Source: Collybiopsis luxurians FD-317 M1
Lineage: Eukaryota > Basidiomycota > Agaricomycetes > Agaricales > Omphalotaceae
NCBI GenBank assembly: GCA_000827265.1
Contig: KN834784.1
Coordinates: forward strand, 355,719-419,718
Direction: 5' to 3'
DNA: 64,000 bases
Shown here: piece after piece, positions 35,949-46,701 of the stretch
Position numbering within the stretch: position 1 is the first letter of the stretch
Layout of the letters: the number at the start of each line of letters is the position of its first letter
Position numbers and translations under genes: made by a program
Notes under the pieces: model-generated
Seen by the model: the letters and a program-made list of their open reading frames with translations, nothing else
The model's database searches: none
Told to the model about the DNA's origin: nothing

Positions 35949-38900
35949 ATGTCGCCTGGACACAAGTCTTACCTGAGACGCAGACGGCATATGCATGTGA
36001 ATGGCGGTCGGGAGAAATCGCGCAATGTCTCAAAGCCAGACATGATTCGCATAACAAGGGATAACGGACAGACAGGTAGAATGGAAACAGGTATGGAAAC
36101 AGGTAGAAGAATGGCAGCAGGCGAGGCAATAGAGAGCCGGTCGGTGTCACGTTCCAACCCTCAGGCAGTGACGGCGGTCCTACGAAAGCGCTTAGGAAAC
36201 AGGGAAAAATCCGCTCCGTTGTGAGTCCCCTTCACGTAAATAACCCTTCATTTCTGATTTCGGGGCTGACGGCAGACATGTCGGATACAGTTCATACTCA
36301 GAGGCTTTGTCTCAGCCAAGTCGCTTTAAACGGGCAGCTGGTCTTCTTGACGTCGAGCTCGAAATTTCCCCTGTAATTTCACTCGTCGTCAGTGTCGGGG
36401 CCAACGCGGGGCCGGAGAGCTCAACTGGAATGTCAAGTACTGGTATGTACTTGACATTTCTCTAATTCCGCACAAGATATTTGTTGCTTAGTTATTTCTA
36501 TTTCGTAGGTTCCACAATTACCAGTTCAGTAATTGACACTTCGTCCTCAAGTACGGACGTGTCTGCTAGTACTACGAATGCACCTAGCTCTTCCAGTTTT
36601 ACTTCCTCGCTGGATTCGACCTCGTTCACCTCGGTTTCATCTTCAACAACGGTTACCTCCTCAAATTTGACGTAAGGTTTCTGATTCGTTTCAATGTCTC
36701 AGGTCTTCTAATCTCCTGTACCAGAAGCTCTATCACAAGTTCCACGACCTTCTCAGCATCATCCGCCTCCACTTCTTCATCTAGTTCCACAACGTTCACC
36801 TCCTTATCCTCTTCAAGTAGCTCTCCTGTGTCCATCTCGTCTTCAATGAGACCCTCATTTCCTTACACGACACCAGCCTCATCCATCTCAACGTCATCCC
36901 GGTCCTTGGCGATGATCACCACTTCCTCATCATCATCCTCTCGTACTACCATAACGTTAACTCCATTTTCATCCTCAAACTCCTCCCCTTCGTCTACTTT
37001 AACCTTCACCTCCTCGTCATCGCGTACCGTTTCCCTCAAGCACACCGCATCTCCTTCACCTTCCCTATCATCCTCCTCCACCGAAACATCTCCCAGCCCT
37101 TCCTCCCTCGTCCCAAGCTCCGCGTCCAGTTCTCGATTCGCAACGAACGATGGTGCTATCATAGGCATCACTATCGCAAGCACTGTAGCTCTCATCGGAT
37201 GCGCATTCGTTGTGTTTCTTTTGTGCGCCAGGATACGGAATCGGAGTCGACGAGGACGGTTAAGGGACGGAGATGCAGCTTCCAGTTTAGATGCGGACGC
37301 GGGTGGAAGTGGTGCTGCCGCCGCTTCTGAGCGGGAGAAGGAAGGCACTGTCGACCCGTCTGTATCAGCGAGCGCGGGCACAGGCAAATCCAAGACTACA
37401 TCCAAATCCAGGACGAGATTTGGGATCGCGAGAGGGATCAGTGGGAGTAGCGGTAGTACCACGAGGCGACCGATGCTGAGTAGGAATTTGTCAACTGCTT
37501 CTTCTACAGCGCGCGCGTGGAGGTCTCCGTTGAGCGATGAGGATGACGATATTGGTGTTGCTGTTTCGCCTGATTTTGCACCTGGGTATGGGTATGGGTC
37601 TGGATATGGGTACGGGTATGGGTCAGCTTATGCTGGGAGCGGGAGCGGGAGTGGGAATGGGAGTGGAAGCGGTACGAGTTCGAGTGGACATGGCCATGGG
37701 AGTTCTTCGTCTGGACATGGACATGGATTTACAGTTGGGTATGCGTCTGGGTCTGCGGAGAGCTCTAACAGTCACTCGGCTCCTTATCATCATTACCCTC
37801 TTCATACGGTCGGACTACCTGTCGCAGGTCCTTCGTCGTTTGGACAAGCTGTGGAGACTATGCACATGGGGTCTGCTCCGCCACCTCCGGTACCTCCACC
37901 TCCACCTCTATCTTATCCTCCTCCACCACTTTCTCCTCCCGCTGTCATACCCCCGCCATCACTGCTCGCGCATTCATCTTTGCAGGACCATGACCATGAT
38001 CCTCCCTCTTCACCCACTTGGTCGAATCACGAACATGATCATGACCCGGATTATGGTCAGGATCGTCTTTACAGGACCGCGACCGCTAGTACTTTGGCCC
38101 AGCCAAATACGAATACGAGTGCATATGCCAGTACCACCGCTCACGGCTCATCTTCGAATTCCCATTCAAATTCTCATTCCTCCGGAGTCCATGCGGGTAG
38201 TAGTACGGGCGATAGTCTTACAGATCCCGCCCTACTCTCATCCTCATCCCCATCTCCAACAATATCTGCACCACCCACCTCATGGACTTCTACCAAAATA
38301 CCCATCCCCAAACTCAGACTCAACGATCAATCCCCTCCGCCTTCCCGCCCTCCATCCCGTCCTCCATCAATGAGGTCCATCAACCCGTTGAGGGGAGGGC
38401 TCATTGCGCGTTTGAGGGGAGGCCGTGGGTCGGCGCAGGGGAATAGTGGTGATGGCGGTTCAACATCGTTCTTCTCGTCATTGGGTACAGGTACGGGTAC
38501 GAGGACGGAAACGCCTCCCCCGTCAGCCTTGTACTATCCTACACTTCCAAACCGGACCTCGTTGTTGAATCCCCCACTTCCCGTATTTTCTCCGCTCGGT
38601 ACTGGGATTGGTATCGATGAACATCACGCGCTCGAGCCTCCGCCTTCGAATGCCTATCTGGGGGTGCCATCGTCATTGGGATCTGCACCTGCACCGGTGG
38701 ACGACGATTCGAATTCGAGGATGGAGGATTATCAATGGAATTATGCGGATGGATTGTTGACCGGTAATGTGCATGGTGTAAATGCGGATGAGGCTGGTAC
38801 GAATGCCAATACTAGTGCGTATAGTTTGAGCGATAACGTTGATTATTCGAGGCCTTTCCGTGGGGTGAGCGATTTCTTTCTTTCTTTTTGTCTGTGCTTC

Positions 38901-39154
38901 TCGCGAACAAAACGCTCATCACTTCCTTATGTTTTGTTTTTGGATTCTAGTTTGTTTTTAACCGGATGGACAGCTCGACGACGGTTACTACGACCTCTGA
39001 TACTCGAACGACAATGACACGGACGCCTGCGGTAGAGACTCCTGCTCTATTCGAAGCATCTTTGGATGTCCCAGCGGCTCAGATACAAGATGATCCTCAT
39101 GTACCGGGTGAGGATCAAGGCCAAGAAAAGCAAGGTTACTTTTCACCTCGGTGA
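35949..39154 (+). CDS. Ser/Thr-rich single-pass membrane protein, wall-sensor-like
   Basis: About 980 residues in five exons (roughly 35949-36221, 36276-36442, 36510-36672, 36723-38862, 38952-39154). The layout is a basic N-terminal segment, a long Ser/Thr-rich region likely O-mannosylated (36440-37130), one membrane span (AIIGITIASTVALIGCAFVV) followed by a basic stop-transfer (ARIRNRSRRGR), and a long cytoplasmic tail. The tail has Gly/Tyr and Ser/Gly/His runs (YGYGSGYGYGYGS, GHGHGSSSSGHGHG), a Pro-rich tract and His/Asp repeats. The shape resembles Wsc/Mid2 wall-stress sensors or uncharacterised mushroom membrane proteins. No classical signal peptide is seen at this start, so the true first exon may lie elsewhere. 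Confidence 0.7.
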
Positions 39155-40543
39155 CAGTGACGAAAATGCGATAAGATAAGATGGTGTCTTTTTGCCTCCT
39201 ACCCTTCTATACCGATGGATCGTCTGGACGCTTACGGTCTCGTCTATTTCGTGATTGTCATCCCGGTGCCTTGCTATATTCCACGCGATCTCGCGTCGGC
39301 CTTGTTCGCCTCTCAAGCGACGTCCCCTCCCCATCGACCTTGTTCGCGTCTGATTTTTACCCGACCGACGTTCTTCCCCGTCGAAAAAATCCCTTTTTCC
39401 TCAGCCAAATCCCACCGCAATCCCGAATCTAAACCTTAACCTCCTTTCCCCCTAACCCCCTCCTTCTCCTTCGCCCTTTTCAATGAAATGAACTTTACAA
39501 AGTCCAAAACGTTTACGATGTTACGCTTTAGAAACACGAAAGAACGCTATCATCCTCATACCCCCCATCTCCGCTCCCCAGCTCCCCCATCTGCACACAT
39601 TCGTTTACCAAACACGTTCTTTTTGTTATACGACGCTTCGTACTTTTTTGTATTTTAGAATCTTTTTCGTAGAAGAAGCCGTGTAACATTACTTTACCTC
39701 TAACTTACCTTAACTTGCCTGGCCTGACCTACTACTTACTTCGAGTCGACATACGTTTTTATTTCGCTGCTCAATCTGCTCGCTGAACTAACTCGTTATT
39801 GTTTCACCTTTCGCTCATCCAATGCACGATCCTTGCCCTTGGCCTTGCATTCGAACTCCCCTTTTGACGTTTCTTCCCCTCCACTCCCATTACCATTACC
39901 GTACCTTATTCACCTTTCTTTGCTCTCCCAGCACACGCAAAACACGTATGTAACACGTACCAACCAACTCTTTCCATTTGGGTTTTTAGGCTTCACGCAA
40001 TCACTGCTCGCGTTCATCTCTACTACGTACATTTGCTCACGTATGTACATAAAATGCGGTAAAATGCAGTCAATTATACTGACCTTGTCGATGCGTTGAC
40101 CCTTAATAATTAAATAAGGAGGACCGAAGACAGGGTAGCATTTCATTATTGGAACGACCGAGGCAGGTGAAGCAAGGCGACTGGAAATATTTGTGTACAA
40201 CTGACAAATGACCGGGGTCCACATTTACTTAACGTACATCGCCCTTCAATTTCTTGGTATTTCGTTTTGCGTCCACCCGCCTGTCAAGGCTTGAGTGAAA
40301 GAGTGACAGCTTTAAGGTAGGCCGAGGCGCTACTCGCGGCGGGGTACGTCGGTACGTTGACGTTGTCGACAGGTTACTCGTTTATTAGACATTCTAGTCA
40401 CCCTATGTGTAACCGTGTGTGCGCACAACTGAGACGAAAGACGAGGTAACCGAGCAAGTACTGACAAATACGTCTAGCAGTCTTCCCCCCTCCTCCCCTC
40501 TAGCTTCATCTTTTCGACAGTCCGCCTAGATCGCAGCATTCTA
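39155..40543. other. Convergent intergenic stretch, pyrimidine-rich
   Basis: 3' flanks of the Ser-rich gene and of the small secreted protein gene. Long C/T-rich runs around 39430-39600. No gene supported. Confidence 0.45.
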
Positions 40544-41060
40544 TCATCGAATCTTTCTCGCCGAACGTAGCAAGGACGGCATCTTGCTAATGATACCTTC
40601 TGCCTTCAAGTATCTCATAGCGCTATCCCAAAACATTTGCTCCGAAGTCGGCTTCATCGCTTCGAGACCTTTGACCACCTCGTCGACCTGACTGAGCGAA
40701 GAAAACTTAGCCTCCGTATTCAGATTCGTCAGTTTCCCTTTGGTTTGTAAATGCCACCCTACGACTCCTTCGATTCGCTCGAATTTGCCGTCTTTGATCA
40801 CCGCTCGCAGTGCGACACCGCCAAGGACTATGGCATTGAAGGGGTCGTTGGAGTTGGTAGAGGCGTAGGATTGCAAAGAGTAGACAACTGAAAAAAAAGA
40901 AAAGGCGATGAGATATTTGGAGGAAAGAAAGGTTTCACTGACTACCTTGACGCTTCTCGAGATCTGTTGCACTTTCAGAGCATACGGGAAATGCTACTAC
41001 CGCAGCAATAAAGCTCGCAAAGAGACAGCACAGCAGGGACAAACGCAATAACTGGATCAT
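40544..41060 (-). CDS. Small secreted protein, hypothetical
   Basis: About 150 residues in two exons joined by a short intron (donor GTAGTC, acceptor TTTTTTTCAG near 40890). Start MIQLLRLSLLCCLFASF at 41060 begins a strong signal peptide ending about AAVVAFP. It is followed by a Lys-Arg pair (EKRQ) of the kind cut by Kex2. The mature part (LQSYASTNSNDPFNAIVLGGVALRAV... to SLLRSARKIR) has no Cys-rich pattern and no family I recognise. Intact frame. It may be a secreted effector-like or wall-associated protein; that is only a guess from size and signal peptide. Confidence 0.65.
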
Positions 41061-41714
41061 CGTATATCGGCCAAGGTATCTACTGTGCGATTCTACAAAA
41101 ACAGCCTCCGAGTAAATTTTGAGTTTTTTTTTTTTTGGGAATGAGCGCGATGGGCGTACAGAATTTGTAAATCTGGCCCGCAAATTTACGTCCTTATCTA
41201 GGAGGGTTTAGAGAACTGGGTAGGTCAGATGGATCGAAATCAGTTGGGAACCAGTCGATTATGAAGCAGAGAATGGATGTAGACATACCGAACCAGCGTT
41301 GTCGGGCCCCCATCTCACAACCTCAAGCCTATTTATATGAGCACGAACCGCCCGAGTATGCATCTGCGTCAACCTTTATCCTGCCCACGCACCGCCTGCC
41401 CGGCATCTCTTTCTTCGACTCCCGTCTGACTCGATCGTGTGATCGCATAGAGCTAGAGCAAAAAAACTAATCGACGTACTCAAAGACCTACATCTCAGAA
41501 ACCCTTGCTCTGAATTTGTCAACATCACTGGCAGTGCTCCGAAGGGAATTTATCTGCAGCAATGGTTCATCACATTCACTCTCCAAAGATTCATCACGAC
41601 GACAGAACAGAAATTGCTTATGAAGTGAGTAGGGTAGGGGTTTATGTACTTTCAAGTTCATGGATAGCTGTACGACCTTCGCACTTCGTTACAGCGACCT
41701 TTGCAAATGATTCC
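41061..41714. other. Intergenic stretch, no gene seen
   Basis: Upstream of the small secreted protein gene and downstream of the zinc-cluster gene. Short plus-strand frames (41261-41470, 41562-41753) look like chance. Confidence 0.4.
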
Positions 41715-42768
41715 TACACCACTCCCTCATCGTCAGATCCACTGTCTTCTTGATCTTCTCCAGAGTTCCGATTACTCCCTATCGTTTGAACCTAATGTCA
41801 GTTTGTTGAAAGAGCTCGTGGAGAAAAGAAATTTTACTTCGACCACTGGATGTTGCCAAATGTTGTTCGTTTCGCCTGGCCGGCACCAAGGAACATGCCA
41901 GTTTGCCTCTGCAACATGCTTCACAGCGCAGCTTGTTCATGTCTGAAAAACATTCCTTTCTTCTCTTGATGCACCGATCACATTTCGGTTTATTCTTGAC
42001 AGTCAAAGGCGGGCTGCAGTAGCTCCGACTGGCAGAAGCGGGTATACCTAAGCTGGTTACTCGATGCTTCTTCAAAGACATCTGTGAACGTGTCCGTTTC
42101 AACTGCTTCGGTGTAATATTTGCTCTAGCGGAATTTCTACGGCTCAGGGGAGACATAGAATGAGAAGGTGTCGCCGACGGAGACTTGAGTCGTTTGGGAA
42201 TCGTTGCAATTTCAACCGAGTCCATGACACGTCGAGTGCCTTTGCCTTGGGCTGGCTTGGGGTTGATCTGCGGTTTCAGCTCTTGACGATCCTCCTCATA
42301 TTCGATTTTCGAGTCCATAAGATCGTCCTCCGGATAATTAAACTCGACCTCGAGCGATTCCAGGACCAACTCTGCGCAGCGTTCACGATCGTTCTTGTCG
42401 CGTTCCAGAGCAGCTTTTCTCCACTGTGGGTCCACCCAATTTCCTTCCCAGCGAGACGATGCACGGGCTCGAATAAACGCGTCTACTTCACCTAGTATGG
42501 TTTGGACGCGAGGGTCTATTTCTCCGGGGTAGACGTTGGGGTGGATGATGGAGGTAACCTTCTCGTATCGTGCCTGTCAGAATTCGACGCGTGAGTGCTG
42601 TGCAGCGGAGAGGAGGAATTTCAAGAAAAGGGATACCCTATGCTCCGCAAATTCTTGAGCCCAACGTTCGATTGCGTACTCCCCATTCTCGACTAGGACC
42701 TGTGTGGCCGCGTGCTTGAGGACAGCCATTCGGGCCTTTTGGTAGACCGGCTCTGAAGAATCGGCCAT
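41715..42768 (-). CDS. Zinc-cluster (Zn2Cys6-type) protein, possible transcription factor
   Basis: About 330 residues in three exons. Start MADSSEPVYQKARMAVLK at 42768. The first intron (GTATCC...GACAG) joins FAEHR to ARYEKVTS; a second near 41820 gives the acidic tail SGEDQEDSGSDDEGVV and stop at 41715. Near the C-terminus CDRCIKRRKEC...RCEACCRGKLAC shows the spacing CX2CX6CX8CX2CX6C of a fungal binuclear zinc cluster, with the usual basic run KRRK. A Ser/Arg/Lys-rich region before it (SPLSRRNSARANITPKQLKRTRS) looks like a nuclear signal. Unlike classic Gal4-type factors the cluster is near the C-terminus and no large fungal regulatory domain follows. DNA binding is inferred. Confidence 0.7.
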
Positions 42769-43369
42769 ATGCGTTCTATGGCGAAGAAGAGGAGACAAAA
42801 ATGAGTCCAACTTTTTGCGCGTCAAAGAAGATGTGTGGGTCCCCCGGTGCCTTAAAAAGCTTTTCATCAGGACCCTTAGGGAAGCGCCCAAAGTCTAATC
42901 TGGCATATTCTAACAAGTTCTGAATTCCGCTGATTATCGATATCAAAAGCTGTAGCGCCACTAGTTTATGAGTCAAGTCGAAGGTGCCTGAGACTCAAGA
43001 ATCCTGTCGGTTAGCCCTGATTCTTTATTGGCTTCCAGTATTCAGGTCGTAAATATAGCGGAATGGAGTGTCAAACCGGTTTCGTACTCACAGTAACACA
43101 CGAGAAAGCTTTGTAGACGTCTAATCCTTCCCTTCAGGATTCACCGTGACCTTTAAAGACTTCCGCAAGTCACAACGCGGAAGGGGAGCCATCGTCACAT
43201 GACCGCGTACCCTAACGCATGGAGGTAATTACTACTCGGATGTCTTCCGAAACGTTTGCTCAGCTTGATGATCTCCGTTCGGCAGTTATCCTCGACGTGA
43301 TACGTATAAGAAGCATAAGCCCAGACATCTTGTCTTATAATTAATCTTGAATTTCAAGGATGAGCTCCC
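42769..43369. other. Divergent intergenic region
   Basis: Promoters of the zinc-cluster gene (minus) and the dienelactone hydrolase gene (plus). A minus-strand frame at 42776-42976 is not supported. Confidence 0.45.
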
Positions 43370-44510
43370 CTCTTTGCGATGATTGTGTCAAGGGTCAGGC
43401 TATGTAAACTCGTCCAAGTCTTTCTGCACAAGTTTGACCTTCTTGGCCCTTTTGATTAGGTGTCATCCACGAGGGTCAGCCTAAAGGCAAATGGGAGAAT
43501 ATCGGCGGTGTAAATTGCTACGTCGGTACTCCCTCTGGCGATTACAGTCAAAACACTGCAGTACTTTACTTGGCAGATGTTTTCGGAATGCAGTTCATCA
43601 ACAATCAGGTACTCTAGCTGCTCAGGATTTTCGTTCTTTGGTTCTTTAACTGCGCCACATCTAGCTTAACGTCGACTCATTTGCGGATAACGGGTTTCTC
43701 GTGAGCCTCTACTAAATTATCTATCGCGTCACGTATCCTGCTAACTGGACTTTGTGGAGCAAGACGATTGGCATTGATTATTTCGATGGTGATCTCTTTC
43801 CTGAAGATTACTTGCAGTCCGAAGCAGTGCGTTATCGATCTCCCCATATGGTTGAGAAGCAGCGATATAATAACCATACTACTCCCTCGCGTTAGACTCA
43901 GAAAACCTTTGATGTGCAAGCATGGTTGTCGAGGCATGGATACGAGCATACTCGACCCTACGTCGATAAAGTATACGAAGCGTTGAGAGAGAAGGGTATC
44001 ACGAAATTTGCCTCTGTCGGGTATTGTTTTGGAGGTGAGGCTTTCATTTTGGATGCTTAGGGGTTGTTTTAGTTTCATTGACTGCGTTGCCTTCCGAAAG
44101 CCGGCTATACCTTCCCTCTCGCCATGGAGAACAAAATTAAAGCTGCTATGATTGCTCATCCATCTCGTTCTGTTCCCAACATGCTACAGGTGTGCTTACC
44201 GATTAATTTGAGCGTTGTTCTTCATTCATTTTTATTCTCGGCCTCCCCCATATAGGACTACTTTACCTCCTCCAGGGCACCGTTGTTAATCAACTCCTGC
44301 GAGTTCGACTCGACTTTCCCTCTCGAAGCTTGTACAAAAGCAGATGAGATTTTTGGCGATGGAAAATTCGCCCCGGGGTATAAACGTGCCCATTGGGAGG
44401 GCTGCACGCATGGCTTTGCCGTTCGAGGGGATATGAGTGATCCTAAAGTCAAAGCAGGCAAAGAAGGTGCATTCAAAGAGACGATCAAGTGGTTTTCGGA
44501 ATATCTGTAA
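43370..44510 (+). CDS. Dienelactone hydrolase family protein
   Basis: About 250 residues in seven exons, each intron restoring frame. Start MSSPLCDDCVKG at 43370; GVIHEGQPKGKWENIGGVNCYVG follows. The alpha/beta-hydrolase catalytic set is visible: Cys nucleophile in VGYCFGG, Asp in INSCEFDSTFP, and His in WEGCTHGFAVRGD. The rest (DYFDGDLFPEDYL, DVQAWLSRHGYEHTRP, FAPGYKRAHWEG, KAGKEGAFKETIKWFSEYL) matches fungal members closely. Classical family members open dienelactones in chlorocatechol breakdown; fungal homologues are abundant and mostly cytosolic with unknown substrates. Several short minus-strand open frames over this gene are shadows. Confidence 0.9.
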
Positions 44511-45684
44511 TCTGTACTTAGAGTAGATGGTAGATGAGGGGTTATGATTTCTTTCGGTTGCCTTAACGCCGGTGGTAATGGGACATTTCCGCTCTTGATC
44601 CTCCATACGATGGTATAAAATTGCTTTGGAGGTTCGCTCTTGAACAATTCTGGAAGGAATAGAGCTAAACAGCTAATCGGCTCAATGTGGAGGATCATAC
44701 GTACTAGTTGTTACTAGGATCGGATACTTTATCCTCGTGAACTTGGTAGTACTTACCAAAATCACAAGACAGGAGTAGCCCATTTAATGAAAGGTCTTGC
44801 GTTATTGTGTGAAGCAGACTCATTTCCGTAGAGAACAAAAATTACTCGTACTCATCTTGACTCGATGACCGTTACTTGGCAGCTCAGGTATGATATCCAA
44901 GTGATTGGTTTTCGGACTGCGCGAAATACAAAAGTTTCAAGGCACCGAAGTAAAGCAACGACATATTACTGTCATTCTTACATTCTTCATTACCTTGTTC
45001 TTCATAATAAGGACGCGGGAAGGAAAGAACAAAGTACAATGGACTTGACGTGAAGGCGCGCCCAAGTAATACAAACAGCGCCCAGTTTGTTTGTACGTAT
45101 TTGAGTTCCATTCTGGGCGCTAAAGTACTCGTTCCAGCTCATCCTCCGCCCAGATTCCACACGCTGCCTTCGAGCGGAATCCTGTGTACAGATCATCTAG
45201 TGGCCATATCCAAGGTAAATTCTAGCAGGAATGAGCTCAAGGCTTCACTGGATAGCGTAATGACCACCGACAATCATGCGCCGCCATTGTGACGGCATCA
45301 CTAAATAGGCCCATTGTTCTTTTACTATTATTGAAGAACAACAATGCTTGACGTTCTTTATTGTGACGATTCCTCTATTTGCATTGTTCCTTATACTAGG
45401 AATTATCATTATAAAAGTAGAGCAATGCGGCCTACTGAACCCCATCTCAACCGCCTCTGGTGTCTTGTGTCTACTCCTTTCTGTTTACTTGAGTTTGTTC
45501 TGCCTCTGTTCTAGCCTCGTATCTCGTCTGTAGCCTTAATTTACGTCTATCTGGTGAGTTTCTATTAGGGCATTGAACACTTTCTTGTGCTGAACATTCA
45601 CTCTAGATTTACGACCCTTTTATCGCAGAGCGATTCGAATCCCATTTACGTCTCATTCTCCTTTACGAACCAACTATCATCGAA
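44511..45684. other. Intergenic stretch, with the conserved upstream block of the BTG-like gene
   Basis: 45440-45560 contains TTTACGTCTATCTGGTGAGT and pyrimidine-rich sequence that recurs upstream of the copy at 49.1 kb (48850-48980) and, inverted, at 22660-22780. The shared GGTGAGT could be a 5' leader intron donor. No gene supported before that. Confidence 0.5.
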
Positions 45685-46701
45685 ATGCAGGCTTCAGCTA
45701 CTACTTCCACTTCCACTACTCTCTATCAGCTCGTGACGTACCTTACACGTCCTTTGGCTGCAGTTTACCCTGCGCAAACAGTTATGCAGCTGCAGATGTT
45801 CCTTTATGGCAATTTGGCTGCGCAATTCCTCACTGAGACTGTTCTGTCTCCCTTCACCCTCTTCCTCTCGCCCGCCTCTCTTCCTCCTACGCCATTGTAC
45901 GCCGCTTGTCTTCAGTCCGGTGTCGAGTGGCCTCGATGGATTCATGCTTTGGGCGGCAAGGCTCTATTCGTCTGCGTCATGGAAAACACCTTGAAGGTTC
46001 GCGTTGGCGAAGTAGGGGATGCTGTTACTGTTTGGTCCGACGAGCCTGCTGAAGTTCCTGCCATTTCTAAAGTGAAGACCTCGACCCAGACCGGAAGTGG
46101 CTCAGAGTCGCCAATGGCGCTGAAATTGAAGGCCATGTTAGACTCTGTCCGCTCTCGCCATGCCTCTGCTGAACAGCCGAGAAAACCGGTCACCCTTCCT
46201 ACTCTTCTTATTCCCACCGCTGCGACTTGCAGTGCTAATTCGGACGACGATGCAGACTCTGTATCTGACACAGAGTCCACCACGTCCTCTTCACTCTTTT
46301 CTGACATGTCTTCGACCGAATCTATGACTTCTGTCTCATCGACATCTTCTCCGATTACTAAAGTTTCCGACCTTCCCCTTCCGGTTCCCGCAGCGCTCAA
46401 AGCACCTGTCTACGTTCCTCGTCACCGTCGCCCGACAACCTCTTCCCCATCTACCGACTCCACCAACCATCTCTCTCGCTCTCAGCGCCGCCTCGCTCGT
46501 TCCACTGTCGATACAAGCAAAGTCGATGTTTGCAAGTATACCTACCAGGGTGGTCAGACGTCTGTTATGACTGGCGGTGTAATGCTTGGTGCTCTCAAGC
46601 CTGCTTCGTCCTCCCAAAAGTCCAAGCCTGTTGCTGCGTCGAAGAGGCCCTCGGTGACGCTCGGATCAGACTCTTCGAAGAACTGGCGTGCACGTGCTTA
46701 A
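45685..46701 (+). CDS. Ser-rich protein with possible BTG/Tob-like N-terminal domain, intact family member
   Basis: One uninterrupted exon, 338 residues. The first 120 residues (TLYQLVTYLTRPLAAVYPAQ... LYAACLQSGVEWPRWIHALGG... LKVRVGEVG) have the helix-then-strand layout of the BTG/Tob anti-proliferative domain, seen as a distant resemblance only. The rest is low-complexity with strong motifs: DSVSDTES followed by a Ser run with acidic spacing typical of CK2 sites, LKAPVYVPRHRR, KYTYQGGQTSVMTGGVMLG, and a C-terminal SSKNWRARA. Two further copies in the window (21.9 and 49.2 kb) lack the N-terminal domain. BTG proteins elsewhere link mRNA deadenylation to growth arrest; no such role is shown here. 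The protein family is certain, the BTG assignment is not. Confidence 0.7.
   Translation: MQASATTSTSTTLYQLVTYLTRPLAAVYPAQTVMQLQMFLYGNLAAQFLTETVLSPFTLFLSPASLPPTPLYAACLQSGVEWPRWIHALGGKALFVCVMENTLKVRVGEVGDAVTVWSDEPAEVPAISKVKTSTQTGSGSESPMALKLKAMLDSVRSRHASAEQPRKPVTLPTLLIPTAATCSANSDDDADSVSDTESTTSSSLFSDMSSTESMTSVSSTSSPITKVSDLPLPVPAALKAPVYVPRHRRPTTSSPSTDSTNHLSRSQRRLARSTVDTSKVDVCKYTYQGGQTSVMTGGVMLGALKPASSSQKSKPVAASKRPSVTLGSDSSKNWRARA

Noticed and set aside
36863..37462. Long minus-strand open frame rich in Val, Asp and Glu
   Set aside because: It is the antisense shadow of the Ser/Pro-rich coding exon of the membrane protein; Ser codons read backwards give long stop-free frames.
37537..38373. 278-residue plus-strand frame rich in Met, Gly and Leu
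   Set aside because: Overlaps the Ser-rich gene in another frame and consists of the same repeats read out of phase.
45942..46400. Minus-strand open frame of 152 residues over the BTG-like gene
   Set aside because: Shadow of the intact coding frame; its DSVSDTES-like stretch arises because the coding repeat is partly palindromic (GACTCTGT...ACAGAGTC).
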